Shown: one piece after another, positions 50,355 through 59,573 of the stretch
Numbering within the stretch: the first letter of the stretch is position 1
Layout of the letters: each line of letters begins with the position of its first letter
Assembly (NCBI RefSeq): GCF_005484985.1
Contig: NZ_CP027942.1
Location: 2,728,001-2,792,000, forward strand
Direction of reading: 5' to 3'
DNA length: 64,000 nt
Source of the DNA: Agrococcus sp. SGAir0287
GTDB taxonomy: Bacteria; Actinomycetota; Actinomycetes; Actinomycetales; Microbacteriaceae
Position numbers and translations under genes: made by a program
The notes under the pieces: generated by a model
The model's database searches: none
The model's input: the letters and a program-made list of their open reading frames with translations, nothing else
What the model was told of the DNA's origin: nothing

Positions 50355-52487
50355 GTGTCCCGGCTGAACGACCTGCTGCGCCGTCTCGATCAGACCGACG
50401 CGGCCCTCGCGAAGGATCTCCGCCGCGAGGTCGAGGCGCTCACGGATCGCCGCGCGTTCGGCCTGAACTTCGAACGCCACGCGCCCGAGGCGGTGGAGCT
50501 GCCGGGCCGCCCCGTGCGCCGTGGCGACAAGGTGCGCGTGCTGCCGCCGCGCGGATCGAAGATCGGCTCCGGCGACCAGCGCCTCTGGCGCGTGACCGGG
50601 TTCGCGCGGACCGACGACGACGCACGCTCGGCGAAGCTCGAGCTGCTGGGTAACGAGGCGGAGACGAGCGATGCGCTCGTCGATGACCTCGTGGTCGTCG
50701 CAGAGTTCCGCGACCCGATCTACCCCGGTCTCGTGTCGACCGGCAAGGTCGAGCGTGGCGGCGACAAGCCTTACCACGCCGTCATCAACGCTGAGAACTA
50801 CCACGCGCTGCAGACGCTGCTCTTCACGCACCGCGGCAAGGTCGACGCGATCTACATCGACCCGCCGTACAACACGGGCGCGAAGGACTGGAAGTACAAC
50901 AACGACTACGTCGAAGGCGAGGACCTCTACCGCCACTCGAAGTGGCTCGCCTTCATGGAGCGTCGCCTGAAGCTCGCGAAGGATCTGCTCAACCCCGACG
51001 ACTCCGTGCTCATCGTGACGATCGATGAGAAGGAGTACCTGCGGCTGGGACTGCTGCTTGAGCAGGTGTTTCCCGCGGCTGAGATTCAAATGGTTACGAC
51101 CGTGATCGCGCCTCAGGGCAGTGCCCGAGGCCGCCTGTTCAAGCGGTCTGAAGAGTACATTTTTTGCGTCTTCGTTGGGGAGTCGGCCGTATCCGCGCTA
51201 CCTCTGGGGCAGGAATGGGGAGGCGCCGGAACGACTGTTCGCGGCACTATCCATTGGGCGAGCCTGAAACGAACCGGCACAGGCGCTCGTCGCGAGGATC
51301 GCGAAGGCATGTTCTATCCAGTTCTGCTTAGTGAGGATGGAACGCAGTTCGTGGACGCCGGCACGTCACCCGGCAAGGGCGTGCCACGCGCGAGCGTCGA
51401 GTTCCCGCCCCACCTCACCCCCGTGTGGCCGATTCGAACGGACGGCTCCGAGGGACGCTGGCAGGTTGGCCCCGAGACCCTCCGAGACCTCTTCAAACGC
51501 GGTTTCGCACGACTTGGCAAACCCAACGGCAGCGAGACCGCAGTCGCCTACCTCAAGTCCGGAGAGCAGGCGAAGGTTGGGAAGGAGTACGCCGTTGTGG
51601 GGCATCGCGCGGACGGTTCGATCGTGACCGATGATGCACCGACGGAAGCCAAGTTCCGCGCAACGACTGTCTGGACTCTGGGCCGCCATAGCGCTGGCCA
51701 TCACGGGAGCAACCTTCTTCGGCAGTTGCTTCCCGGTCGCACGTTCCCGTTCCCCAAGTCGCTGTACGCAGTCGAGGACACGCTTCGATTCTTCGTCGCC
51801 GAGAAGCCGAACGCGACGATCGTCGACTTTTTCTGCGGTTCCGGCACGACCGCTCACGCGGTGATGCGACTCAACAAGCAGGACGGTGGCGAGCGACGTG
51901 CAATCTCGATCACAAACAACGAGGTTGCAGCTGAAGATCAGCGCGCGCTCCGCGATGCAGGTCTTCGCCCCGGCGACGAGACCTGGGAGCGCTCAGGTAT
52001 TTGCGAAGCGATCACGAAGCCACGAGTCGCGAGCGCCATCACTGGAAGAACGCCTGATGGTGTCCCCGTCCGGGGGGACTACAAGTTCACGGACGAGTTC
52101 CCGATGACCGACGGGCTCCTGGAAAACGTGGAGTTCTTCACACTGACGTACGAAGCGCCGCTCAGCGTTTCGTCGCACCGTGAGTTCGCGAGAATCGCGC
52201 CGCTGCTGTGGCTTCGCGCTGGCTCCCGAGGCCGCCGTATCGACGACGTCACCGCAGGTTGGGATGTCGCGGAGTTCTACGGTGTACTCGCCGACCTCAA
52301 CCACTCCGAAGCCTTCATCGAGGCGCTCGCCGCGTCCGAGACAGCGCGCATGGTCTTCATCGTTACAGACGAGGACCGTCTATTCGAGTCCACGGTGCGC
52401 GAGCTGCCCGAGGGCGTCGAGCCTGTGCGCCTCTACGAGGCGTACCTGCAGAACTTCGAGATCGAGACGAGCCGGAGCGCCCTGTGA
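50355..52487 (+). CDS. mod: Type III restriction-modification DNA methyltransferase (Mod)
   Basis: A 710-residue beta-class amino-methyltransferase. Catalytic motif IV DAIYIDPPYNTG (DPPY at 169-172) precedes the AdoMet motif I VDFFCGSGTTAHAV near residue 490, the beta order typical of type III Mod. Between them lies the long target-recognition region. GTG start behind GAAGGAGCC. It methylates adenine (or N4-cytosine) in an asymmetric site and would also be a subunit of the restriction complex. The recognition region and after (about 51070-52210) is clearly less GC-rich than the ends, suggesting domain exchange. The stop overlaps the res start. Confidence 0.93.
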   Translation: MSRLNDLLRRLDQTDAALAKDLRREVEALTDRRAFGLNFERHAPEAVELPGRPVRRGDKVRVLPPRGSKIGSGDQRLWRVTGFARTDDDARSAKLELLGNEAETSDALVDDLVVVAEFRDPIYPGLVSTGKVERGGDKPYHAVINAENYHALQTLLFTHRGKVDAIYIDPPYNTGAKDWKYNNDYVEGEDLYRHSKWLAFMERRLKLAKDLLNPDDSVLIVTIDEKEYLRLGLLLEQVFPAAEIQMVTTVIAPQGSARGRLFKRSEEYIFCVFVGESAVSALPLGQEWGGAGTTVRGTIHWASLKRTGTGARREDREGMFYPVLLSEDGTQFVDAGTSPGKGVPRASVEFPPHLTPVWPIRTDGSEGRWQVGPETLRDLFKRGFARLGKPNGSETAVAYLKSGEQAKVGKEYAVVGHRADGSIVTDDAPTEAKFRATTVWTLGRHSAGHHGSNLLRQLLPGRTFPFPKSLYAVEDTLRFFVAEKPNATIVDFFCGSGTTAHAVMRLNKQDGGERRAISITNNEVAAEDQRALRDAGLRPGDETWERSGICEAITKPRVASAITGRTPDGVPVRGDYKFTDEFPMTDGLLENVEFFTLTYEAPLSVSSHREFARIAPLLWLRAGSRGRRIDDVTAGWDVAEFYGVLADLNHSEAFIEALAASETARMVFIVTDEDRLFESTVRELPEGVEPVRLYEAYLQNFEIETSRSAL

Positions 52488-55072
52488 GGTTCACCCTGAA
52501 GGACTACCAGGAGAAGGCGGTTGACGACGTCCTCCGTCAACTCGGCGATGCCAAGACGCTGTGGGAGCGCGACTGCAAGACGACATCGCTCGCACTGACC
52601 GCGCCGACCGGAGCCGGCAAGACCGTCATGGCAGCAGCAGCAATCGAGGCGCTCTTCTACGGCTCGACCATGTTCGACGTCGAAGCCGACAAGGGCGCCG
52701 TCGTGCTCTGGTTCTCCGACGACCCGAATCTCAACGAGCAGACCCGCATGCGACTGCTCGACGCGTCCGACCGCATCAACCCGTCCGACCTCGTCGTTAT
52801 CGAGCCGCCGTTCGCGACGCCCAAGCTCGAGCCGGGCCGCGTCTACTTCCTCAACACGCAGAAGTTGTCGAAGACCTCGAAGCTCACTCGCGGGCACACC
52901 GAGGACGAGTCGGCGCTCGACTTCGGCGTGGCTGCAACCCCCGACCTGCAAGGCTTCACGATTTGGGAGACGATCGCGAACACGATCGCCGACGAGGATC
53001 GGACCCTGTACCTTGTGCTCGACGAAGCCCACCGAGGGTTCAACACGAAGGCGTCGAAGGACAAGACGACGCTCGTGCGCAAGCTGGTGCAGGGTCACGC
53101 TGGCTATCCGCCGGTGCCCATCGTCTGGGGTATCTCGGCGACCATCGACCACTTCAACGAGGCGATGGCGGCCGCGGAGAGCGGCGGTTCTGGCCGGTCA
53201 CGGCTGAATGCCGTCAGGGTCGACGCCTCGCTCGTACAGGAGTCCGGCCTCGTCAAGGACGTCGTGAGCCTCAACATCCCAAACGAGGCGGGCAACTTCG
53301 ACACGACGCTCGTGACGCTCGCCGCCCAGCGCCTCGTTGCGACGAGTGCGCGGTGGTCCGAGTACTCGCGCGAGCAGGGCCTCACCGAGCCCGTCGTGCC
53401 GCTCCTCGTGCTGCAGGTGCCGAACACGCCCGATCCAGACGAGATCGGGCGAGCGCTCGACGCGATCGCCGCCGAGGTCGACGACCTTCGCGGCGCACAG
53501 GTCGCGCACGTGTTCGGCGATCACACGCGACAGGAGTTCGGCGCGTGGGACGTGCCGTGGATCGAGCCTCAGCGGGTGCAGGACACGCCAAGCGTGCGCG
53601 TGCTCATCGCCAAGGACGCGATCTCGACCGGTTGGGACTGCCCGCGCGCCGAGGTGATGGTGTCGTTCCGCCCCGCGAAGGACAGCACCCACATCACGCA
53701 GCTGCTCGGCCGCATGGTGCGCAGCCCGCTCGCTCGGCGCGTGCCCGGCGACGAGGCACTCAACTCGGTCGAGTGCATCCTGCCGTTCTTCGACCGCACG
53801 ACGGCCGGCAAGGTCGTGCGATTCCTCACAGGTCAGCTCGAGGAGATGCCCGGCAGCGGCGGCTCGAAGAAGATCATCCTCGACGGCAAGTCGCTAGCGC
53901 CGAACCCGAACATCCCGGCAGCCGTCTGGGATGCCTGGGACGCGCTGCCGACGCAGACGCTGCCGAAGCGCGGCGCCCGCCCGGTGCAGCGGCTCGTCGC
54001 ACTCGCCCAGGCGCTGGCGTACGACGGGGTCGTGCCGGGCGCGCTGAAGTCGGTAGAGACCGAGATGCACGCCGTGCTCGACGGCTTCGCCACTCGCTAC
54101 GCCGCCAAGCTCGACGAGCAGATCGACGAAGTGCTTCGCGTCGACGTGCAGCAGATCGTCGGCACCTCGGGCTCGACGAAGCTCTCGTACCGCGAGTTCT
54201 CGATGCGCGCCGACGACCGCGCCATCCGCTCGGCCTTCGAGGAGGCGAAGAAGGCGTTCGGCGCCGACATCGCGCAGTCCTACGTCAACCACCTCGCCGA
54301 CCGCGAAGGTGGCGACGACGACCTGCGCGACGCGTACGTGAAGGCCTCGGCTCTCGCGACCGTCAAGGAAGTGCGCGCCCGCGTCGACCAGGAAGCGACG
54401 GAACTCGCCACCCGCTGGTTCGCTGCGCACCGGGTCGCGATCAAGGGCCTGCCCGACGTGCGCCAGCAGGACTACGACGAGATCCGCGCCATGACGACCG
54501 AGCCGCAGCGCGCATCGCTCGGTCGCCCGCGGTCGCGGGTCGAGGACTACAGCGTCGTCGACGAGCACGAGCAGGTGTCGAAGGCTCCGGTGGTCGATCG
54601 CCACCTCATGTCCGACGAGGACGGACTCTTCCCGCTCTCGTCGCTCAACTCATGGGAGCAGCAGGTCGTGATGGCCGAGCTCGACCAGCCCGGCGCGCTG
54701 GGCTGGTACCGCAACCCGCCGAGGTCGGCGAACGACTCGCTCGGCATCGCGTACCGCGACCCGCAGGGCAGCTGGCGCACGATGTACCCGGACTTCGTCT
54801 TCTTCCACGAGGTGCAGGGCGAGGTGAAGGCGTCGATCGTCGACCCGCACGGCACGCACCTCGACGACGCCGTCGTCAAGCTGCAAGCGCTGGCGGAGTT
54901 CGCCCAGGAGTTCGGCGCGGAGTTCCACCGCATCGAGTCGGTCGCCGCGGTCGGCAAGCAGCTGCGCGTGCTCGACATGAAGCGCGGCCCCGTGCAGCAG
55001 AGCGTGCTGCACGAGCCGAAGACCGCCGTCGACTTCTACACGTCGGACATCGCGGTCGACTACACGGTGTGA
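52484..55072 (+). CDS. res: Type III restriction helicase-endonuclease (Res)
   Basis: An 862-residue SF2 helicase-nuclease. Walker A LTAPTGAGKTVMAAA near residue 40, DEAH box LVLDEAHRGF, motif III WGISATIDHF, motif V ISTGWDCPRAEVMVSF and motif VI ITQLLGRMVRSP. The C-terminal nuclease domain has YPDFVFF followed by GEVKAS (PD...ExK) near residue 770. It cuts DNA after long-range communication when Mod finds unmethylated sites. GTG overlaps the mod stop (GTGA). It is the final gene of the four-gene operon, followed by a hairpin. Confidence 0.92.
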   Translation: MRFTLKDYQEKAVDDVLRQLGDAKTLWERDCKTTSLALTAPTGAGKTVMAAAAIEALFYGSTMFDVEADKGAVVLWFSDDPNLNEQTRMRLLDASDRINPSDLVVIEPPFATPKLEPGRVYFLNTQKLSKTSKLTRGHTEDESALDFGVAATPDLQGFTIWETIANTIADEDRTLYLVLDEAHRGFNTKASKDKTTLVRKLVQGHAGYPPVPIVWGISATIDHFNEAMAAAESGGSGRSRLNAVRVDASLVQESGLVKDVVSLNIPNEAGNFDTTLVTLAAQRLVATSARWSEYSREQGLTEPVVPLLVLQVPNTPDPDEIGRALDAIAAEVDDLRGAQVAHVFGDHTRQEFGAWDVPWIEPQRVQDTPSVRVLIAKDAISTGWDCPRAEVMVSFRPAKDSTHITQLLGRMVRSPLARRVPGDEALNSVECILPFFDRTTAGKVVRFLTGQLEEMPGSGGSKKIILDGKSLAPNPNIPAAVWDAWDALPTQTLPKRGARPVQRLVALAQALAYDGVVPGALKSVETEMHAVLDGFATRYAAKLDEQIDEVLRVDVQQIVGTSGSTKLSYREFSMRADDRAIRSAFEEAKKAFGADIAQSYVNHLADREGGDDDLRDAYVKASALATVKEVRARVDQEATELATRWFAAHRVAIKGLPDVRQQDYDEIRAMTTEPQRASLGRPRSRVEDYSVVDEHEQVSKAPVVDRHLMSDEDGLFPLSSLNSWEQQVVMAELDQPGALGWYRNPPRSANDSLGIAYRDPQGSWRTMYPDFVFFHEVQGEVKASIVDPHGTHLDDAVVKLQALAEFAQEFGAEFHRIESVAAVGKQLRVLDMKRGPVQQSVLHEPKTAVDFYTSDIAVDYTV

Positions 55073-55076
55073 GGTG

Positions 55077-55103
55077 GACGGGCCGTCTGCAAGGCGGCCC
55101 GTC
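55077..55103. terminator. Bidirectional terminator hairpin between res and the UvrD-like gene
   Basis: GACGGGCCG and CGGCCCGTC form a perfect 9-bp stem with a 9-base loop, exactly between the two convergent stop codons; TTCG follows on the plus side. Confidence 0.7.
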
Positions 55104-55108
55104 TTCGC

Positions 55109-58018
55109 TCAGCGCGCCGCGGCCGAGCAGATCGAGCGCACGTCGCAGAGGCGGCACTTGCGCCGCTCGGGCTTCGGCTCGAACTCACGCGCACGGAGGC
55201 TCTCGACGGTGGCGACGATCTGCCGCTCGGCCGCCTCGATCGCGGCGGTGTCGACCGCCACGTCATGGCGCTGCTCTGCCCCGAGGTCGTGGATGAAGGC
55301 TGCGCCGACGTCGAGCCCCTCACGGCGGCCGGCCTCCGTGTAGATCTGCAACTGCAGCGGGTCGACCTTGCCGCCGGTTGACGTTTTGTAGTCCACGATC
55401 GCGAGGCGACCGACCTGCCCCTCGTGGTTGTCGTAGATGACGTCGGCGCGGCCGGAGATCACGGCGCCCTCGAGGTACAGCTCGAATGGGCGCTCCGTCG
55501 CCCACGTGCGCAGCAGGTCCTGCGGATGCTCTCGCACGTACCGCAGCACCAGCTTGCGGGCCTTGTCGCGCATCTCCCGATGTCCGGCCTTATTGGCATA
55601 CGGGAGGAAGAACTCCGAGTCGAGCAGCTGGTCGATCTGCGCGGTGCTCGGCACCTCGCCGGTCGCCTGCGTGCGCTCGGCGAGCACCCGCATGGTGTGG
55701 TGCACAGCGTTGCCGTAGCCCAGCTCCGGCTGGATGGTGGGCGTGAACCCGAGCTCGTTGCGCAGGAGGTAGCTGCGGGGGCACGACTCATACGCGGCGA
55801 GCTCGCTGTAGGTGACGGCGAGGTCCTCCGTCTGCAGGCCGCCCTTCGACGTCGCTGAGGTCGGCGCGCCGGCGCCTCCGAAGGAGGCTGCCACCTCGGT
55901 GAAGAACGGCGAGGCCCCACGGTTCTTGCCGCTGGGCTGCAGCGAGAAGCTCGAAAGGAGGAGAGCGTCGCGAGCGCGCGTGACGGCGACGTAGAAGAGC
56001 CGCCGCTCGTCTGGGTCAGTCCCTTCGTAGCGGCTGACCTCGAATCGCCCCTCGAGCTCGCTCGGCCACTCCTGTCGGCGCCCGCTCATGCTCGACGGGA
56101 ACCGGGTCGTGACGAGCGATGGTAGGAAGACGACGGGCCACTCCAAGCCCTTGGACCCGTGCACGGTGCCCAGCGCGACGCCATCCGCCGCGGCGCCTTC
56201 CTCACCCTCGAAGTCGTCGTAGTGGCCGGTGGCGTAGTTCACCAGCAGGATCGCCAGGTTCTTGTAGAACCACGCGCCGCCGCTCTGTCCACCGACCTGC
56301 TCACCGGGCACCGCGGGATCCTTGCGCGAGCGCCAGCTGACGCCCTCGTAGTCGGCGAGCACGGTCGTGCAGCGCGCGATGGTACCGAGCCGATTCCGCA
56401 CGAGTGCGTCGCCGAGATCCCACTTACGCACCCCGAGCAGCGACATGAGCGCGTAGAAGTCGCCGACGAGGCTCTCGTTGAAGGTGCTGGCGAGCGCCTG
56501 CTCCTTCCAGGTCTCGAGGTGCTCACGAAGCGCAACTGCGCTCGCCCCGTCGAGGTCGAACACGGAGGCGTACTCGGCGACGAGTGGAGCGAGCTCGACG
56601 CGCTCGCGCGGCGACCCACGGCCGGTCGACCATTCGACGTCGCTAATCCAGGCGTACGTCTTGCCGAACACCTGCGGCTCGGGCTGCGCGAACAGACCTG
56701 ACCGCCCGCCCGCCTGCACCGGGATGCCGCCGGCCTCGAGGGCGGCGATGAGCGCCGGATAGGCGGCGCGGCCGCGAACGAGGATGGCGATGTCGCGGTA
56801 CGGCAGCCCCTGCGCGTGGAACTCGCGGATCTGGTCGGCGATCGCCGCTGCGGCCGAGTGCTCGTCGCCGTCGTCGCGCGCGATCGCCACGCTGGGTCCG
56901 TCTGCCTCGCGGAACGGCAGCATCTGCTTGTCGATGCGACCCTCGATTGACTGCGCGAAGCCGTTGGCCACCTCGACGATGCCCGGGCGCGAGCGACGGT
57001 TGGTGAGCAGCCGAAACTGCGTGACGTCGTCGTAGCGGTCGGCGAAGGTGACGATGTTCTCGACCGACGATCCGCGCCACTGGTAGATGGCTTGATCGTC
57101 GTCACCGACGACCACGACGTCGGCGCTGCCGTGCGGCTTCGCGAGGAGCTCGACCAGTCGCTCCTGGGCCGGGTTCACATCCTGATACTCGTCGACGATG
57201 AGGTGCAGCAGCGGAGCGGTCACGGCCGCATGGGTCTCGGGATCGGCGAGCGCCTCGACAGCGCGCACGATCTGCGTGCCGAAGGACATGAACTGGTAGC
57301 GATCGAGAGATTCGTAGTAGCCAGCGACCGCCTGCTTGAACGGTCCGGCCGGTAGCGTCTCGACCTCGATGAGCTCGTTCTCGATCACGTCGATGCCGCG
57401 CTGGAACACCTCCATGCTCTTGAAGCGTCCTCGCTCGGGCCAGATGTCCGTGATCCCGATGCGATTGCTCTCGCGGTAGATGAAGTTCGTCAGCTGGTTG
57501 GCGTCGAGCGGTGTATAGGTCTCGTAGCGAGGCACGTATGTCTGCAGCATGCGGAAGCAGTATGCGTGGATCGTGCCGACGAAGAGGCGTCCGAGCTGAT
57601 CGGTCGCCTCCACGCCCATGCGGGCCGTGACGCGCTCGCGGATGCGCTCCTTGAGTTCGGCGGCAGCCTTCTCGGTGAAGGTGAACGCCACGATCGACTC
57701 CGGCGGCGCCCCATCCGCGAGCAGCGATGCGACCCGCTGCGAGACGACCTCCGTCTTGCCCGAGCCGGCGGCGGCGATGATCTGCAGGTGGCTGCCTCGG
57801 TGGGCGACCGCGTCGGCCGCGTCACCGGAGAGGGCCGGGATGTCGGCGTCGTGCGCCTTCGGACCCTTCGTGACGGGCTCGATCCGAACACCGGGCTCGA
57901 GGGGTGCCGGGGCGGGCGTGACGGGCAGCTTCGGCGACGGGTGCGCGGGGAGCGCGGCGACGAAGGCCTGCGGCACGACCTGCGTGGCCGTCGTCGGCGC
58001 CACCCACTTGAACTTCAC
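55109..58018 (-). CDS. UvrD/AddA-like helicase with C-terminal RecB nuclease and Fe-S cysteines
   Basis: A 969-residue SF1 helicase-nuclease. After about 75 residues come IIAAAGSGKTEVVSQRVA (Walker A), AFTFTEKAAAELKERI (Ia), HLIVDEYQDVNPAQERL (II), VVGDDDQAIYQWRG (III), GTVHGSKGLEWPVVFLPSL (V) and RRLFYVAVTRARDALLL (VI). The C-terminal nuclease has ISGRADVIYDN and AIVDYKTS. Cysteines in YESCPRSYL and KCRLCDVRSIC give the four-Cys iron-sulphur pattern of AddB/AdnA nucleases. GTG is preferred over an upstream TTG because CGGAG is six bases away. It is co-directional with the radical SAM cassette, 85 bases downstream of it. Confidence 0.92.
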   Translation of the reverse strand: MKFKWVAPTTATQVVPQAFVAALPAHPSPKLPVTPAPAPLEPGVRIEPVTKGPKAHDADIPALSGDAADAVAHRGSHLQIIAAAGSGKTEVVSQRVASLLADGAPPESIVAFTFTEKAAAELKERIRERVTARMGVEATDQLGRLFVGTIHAYCFRMLQTYVPRYETYTPLDANQLTNFIYRESNRIGITDIWPERGRFKSMEVFQRGIDVIENELIEVETLPAGPFKQAVAGYYESLDRYQFMSFGTQIVRAVEALADPETHAAVTAPLLHLIVDEYQDVNPAQERLVELLAKPHGSADVVVVGDDDQAIYQWRGSSVENIVTFADRYDDVTQFRLLTNRRSRPGIVEVANGFAQSIEGRIDKQMLPFREADGPSVAIARDDGDEHSAAAAIADQIREFHAQGLPYRDIAILVRGRAAYPALIAALEAGGIPVQAGGRSGLFAQPEPQVFGKTYAWISDVEWSTGRGSPRERVELAPLVAEYASVFDLDGASAVALREHLETWKEQALASTFNESLVGDFYALMSLLGVRKWDLGDALVRNRLGTIARCTTVLADYEGVSWRSRKDPAVPGEQVGGQSGGAWFYKNLAILLVNYATGHYDDFEGEEGAAADGVALGTVHGSKGLEWPVVFLPSLVTTRFPSSMSGRRQEWPSELEGRFEVSRYEGTDPDERRLFYVAVTRARDALLLSSFSLQPSGKNRGASPFFTEVAASFGGAGAPTSATSKGGLQTEDLAVTYSELAAYESCPRSYLLRNELGFTPTIQPELGYGNAVHHTMRVLAERTQATGEVPSTAQIDQLLDSEFFLPYANKAGHREMRDKARKLVLRYVREHPQDLLRTWATERPFELYLEGAVISGRADVIYDNHEGQVGRLAIVDYKTSTGGKVDPLQLQIYTEAGRREGLDVGAAFIHDLGAEQRHDVAVDTAAIEAAERQIVATVESLRAREFEPKPERRKCRLCDVRSICSAAAR

Positions 58019-58103
58019 GAAGTGCTCCGTTCTGACACGTCGTCGCAAGCGTACTCACGGCGGTCAGGGCAAAGGGCCGACGGCCGCGCGGCGGGGCGAG
58101 CGG

Positions 58104-58700
58104 TCACCCAGGACGTCGACGCCCAAGAGCACCCCGCAACGCGCTCGTGCCATCGCGATCGGTGAATCCTGCAACGTCGACCGCGCCATCCACGCCGACC
58201 CGCACCTCGATTCGATTGCGCCCAGGGGCTGCTTCGATCCCCCTGTACCTCTCCGTGAGGTGGATGAGCCTCTGGTTGGTCGACCCGACGAGAGGTCGGT
58301 GTTGCTCCGGACGTTCCGCGACGAAGGGTCCGTCGATCAGCAGATCGATCGCACTCAGCAGCTCGACTGCGTCACCGCGCGTCTGCAGGGCCTCGTGGAG
58401 GTAGCCTGTGAAGCACAGAACCCCGAGCCCGGCCTCCTGCGCGGCGACCGCGAGACCGCCGGCCCCAGATGCCTGATCGAAGGGTTCGCCGCCGATGAGC
58501 GTGAGACCCTCATCGCCCGACTCGAGCGCGCCTCGAACGACGTCTTCGCCTTCGATGAGGTGTCCGCCGGACGCGCGAAAGAGGTGCGGGTTGACGCATC
58601 CCCGGCAACGGATGCTGCACCCTTGAAACCAGACCGCCGTGCGACGTCCCGGGCCTTCGGCGACCGTCCCGTGCAGGACGCGCGCGACGCGGATCGTCAC
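58104..58700 (-). CDS. Radical SAM activase-like protein (4Fe-4S single-cluster)
   Basis: A 198-residue radical SAM protein of the NrdG/PflA-activase size class. The cluster motif is FQGCSIRCRGCVNPHLF (Cys28, Cys32, Cys35; CxxxCxxC). The AdoMet glycine motif GLTLIGGEPFDQA and LLIDGPFV follow. Such enzymes abstract hydrogen from a protein glycine or small molecule. No glycyl radical enzyme is present nearby; its partner is probably one of the small proteins of the cassette. ATG overlaps the upstream membrane-HhH gene (ATGA). It is the last gene of the five-gene cassette. Confidence 0.88.
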   Translation of the reverse strand: MTIRVARVLHGTVAEGPGRRTAVWFQGCSIRCRGCVNPHLFRASGGHLIEGEDVVRGALESGDEGLTLIGGEPFDQASGAGGLAVAAQEAGLGVLCFTGYLHEALQTRGDAVELLSAIDLLIDGPFVAERPEQHRPLVGSTNQRLIHLTERYRGIEAAPGRNRIEVRVGVDGAVDVAGFTDRDGTSALRGALGRRRPG

Positions 58701-59365
58701 AGATCGAGTCGGCGACCAGACGCCGGCCGCGGCGCTGCGTCCGGCGGCTCCACGTCTGCAACGAGTCGTCCGCGCAACTCAGCGAATCGATGCGGTTGCA
58801 GGACGGCTCGCGTGACCACAGCGGATGCTTGGGCAAAGGGTTCCTGGGCGCGTGCTGCGACCACCGCGTCCGCCTCGTCGCGGTGCAGACCCGCTGCCAA
58901 GAGCGACTCCACGCTCGCACTGTTGAGATCGGCGGAGGCTGGCTCGCTCGCCAGCGCCACCGGGCCGGAGTCGCCCGCTCCCGGTGCCGTGTCCTCTTGG
59001 ACGGTCGTGACCGCGGGGCTCGTTGCATCGAGATGGGCGCGCGCCTTGAGCCAGGCCTTGTTCGTGAGGATCGTGTGCGCGATCCCCAGGACCCAGAGTC
59101 CGAGCGTGACCCAGCCCGACCACGCGTTCTCGGGCACGGGTTCTTCCTTCGTGCCAGTCGGGAAGGCCGACGAGATCGCAATGACCGCGCAACCCGCGAC
59201 GAAGTAGGCGACGCCGAACACCACCCAGAGTCGGCGCTTCGCGCGCACGCCGATGAACAGGAAGCCCATCCAGGTCGCGAGGCCGACTCCGACGACGCCA
59301 GGGAGCATCCAGAGCGAGTGCACCCACTTCCATCGCGGAGAGCAGAGCCGTTCCTCAGGCGTCAT
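58697..59365 (-). CDS. Three-helix membrane protein with C-terminal helix-hairpin-helix
   Basis: A 222-residue protein. There are three hydrophobic helices at about 14-40 (SLWMLPGVVGVGLATWMGFL), 46-70 (VVFGVAYFVAGCAVIAI) and 83-103 (WVTLGLWVLGIAHTIL). After an acidic linker a ComEA-like HhH module follows at about 145-205 (ADLNSASVESLLAAGL, VVAARAQEPF). The HhH fold binds DNA non-specifically or acts as a protein interaction module. It overlaps both neighbours. I know of no family for the whole protein; it anchors the cassette to the membrane by inference. Confidence 0.78.
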   Translation of the reverse strand: MTPEERLCSPRWKWVHSLWMLPGVVGVGLATWMGFLFIGVRAKRRLWVVFGVAYFVAGCAVIAISSAFPTGTKEEPVPENAWSGWVTLGLWVLGIAHTILTNKAWLKARAHLDATSPAVTTVQEDTAPGAGDSGPVALASEPASADLNSASVESLLAAGLHRDEADAVVAARAQEPFAQASAVVTRAVLQPHRFAELRGRLVADVEPPDAAPRPASGRRLDL

Positions 59366-59573
59366 GACGGTCCACCCTCTCGATCTGGTGCTGCTGTTGA
59401 ACGTCGACCACGGCTGCGAAGTCGGCGGTCGTCGCCGAGCTGACGACCTCAGCCCCCGGCGCTAGGCGTCGGGCAGTGGGGATGTGATCGAGGCACTGTT
59501 CGCCTGGCGCGTCTTGGATCTCAGTCTTGATCGTCCCGTCAGCGAGGATCCGCATCTCGAATCTCGCCATCAT
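59355..59573 (-). CDS. DUF2997-like small protein
   Basis: A 72-residue protein resembling DUF2997: a beta strand pair MRILADGTIKTEIQDAPGEQC, then CLDHIPTARRLAPGAEVVSS. The G-E-Q-C motif (Cys27) is the conserved point of the family. Its place beside a DUF1257-like protein and a Ycf46-like ATPase supports the assignment, since these three recur together. It overlaps the DUF1257-like stop by four bases and the next gene by 11. It could be the substrate modified by the radical SAM enzyme. Confidence 0.7.
   Translation of the reverse strand: MMARFEMRILADGTIKTEIQDAPGEQCLDHIPTARRLAPGAEVVSSATTADFAAVVDVQQQHQIERVDRHDA

Noticed and set aside
46059..58018. Reading the locus as BREX, DISARM or type I restriction
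   Set aside because: No PglZ, BrxC, DUF1998, phospholipase-D or HsdS-like protein is present. The methyltransferase has the beta order and pairing of type III Mod with Res.
58018..58048. TTG start ten codons upstream for the UvrD-like gene
   Set aside because: The GTG at 58018 has a CGGAG ribosome site at proper spacing; the TTG has none.
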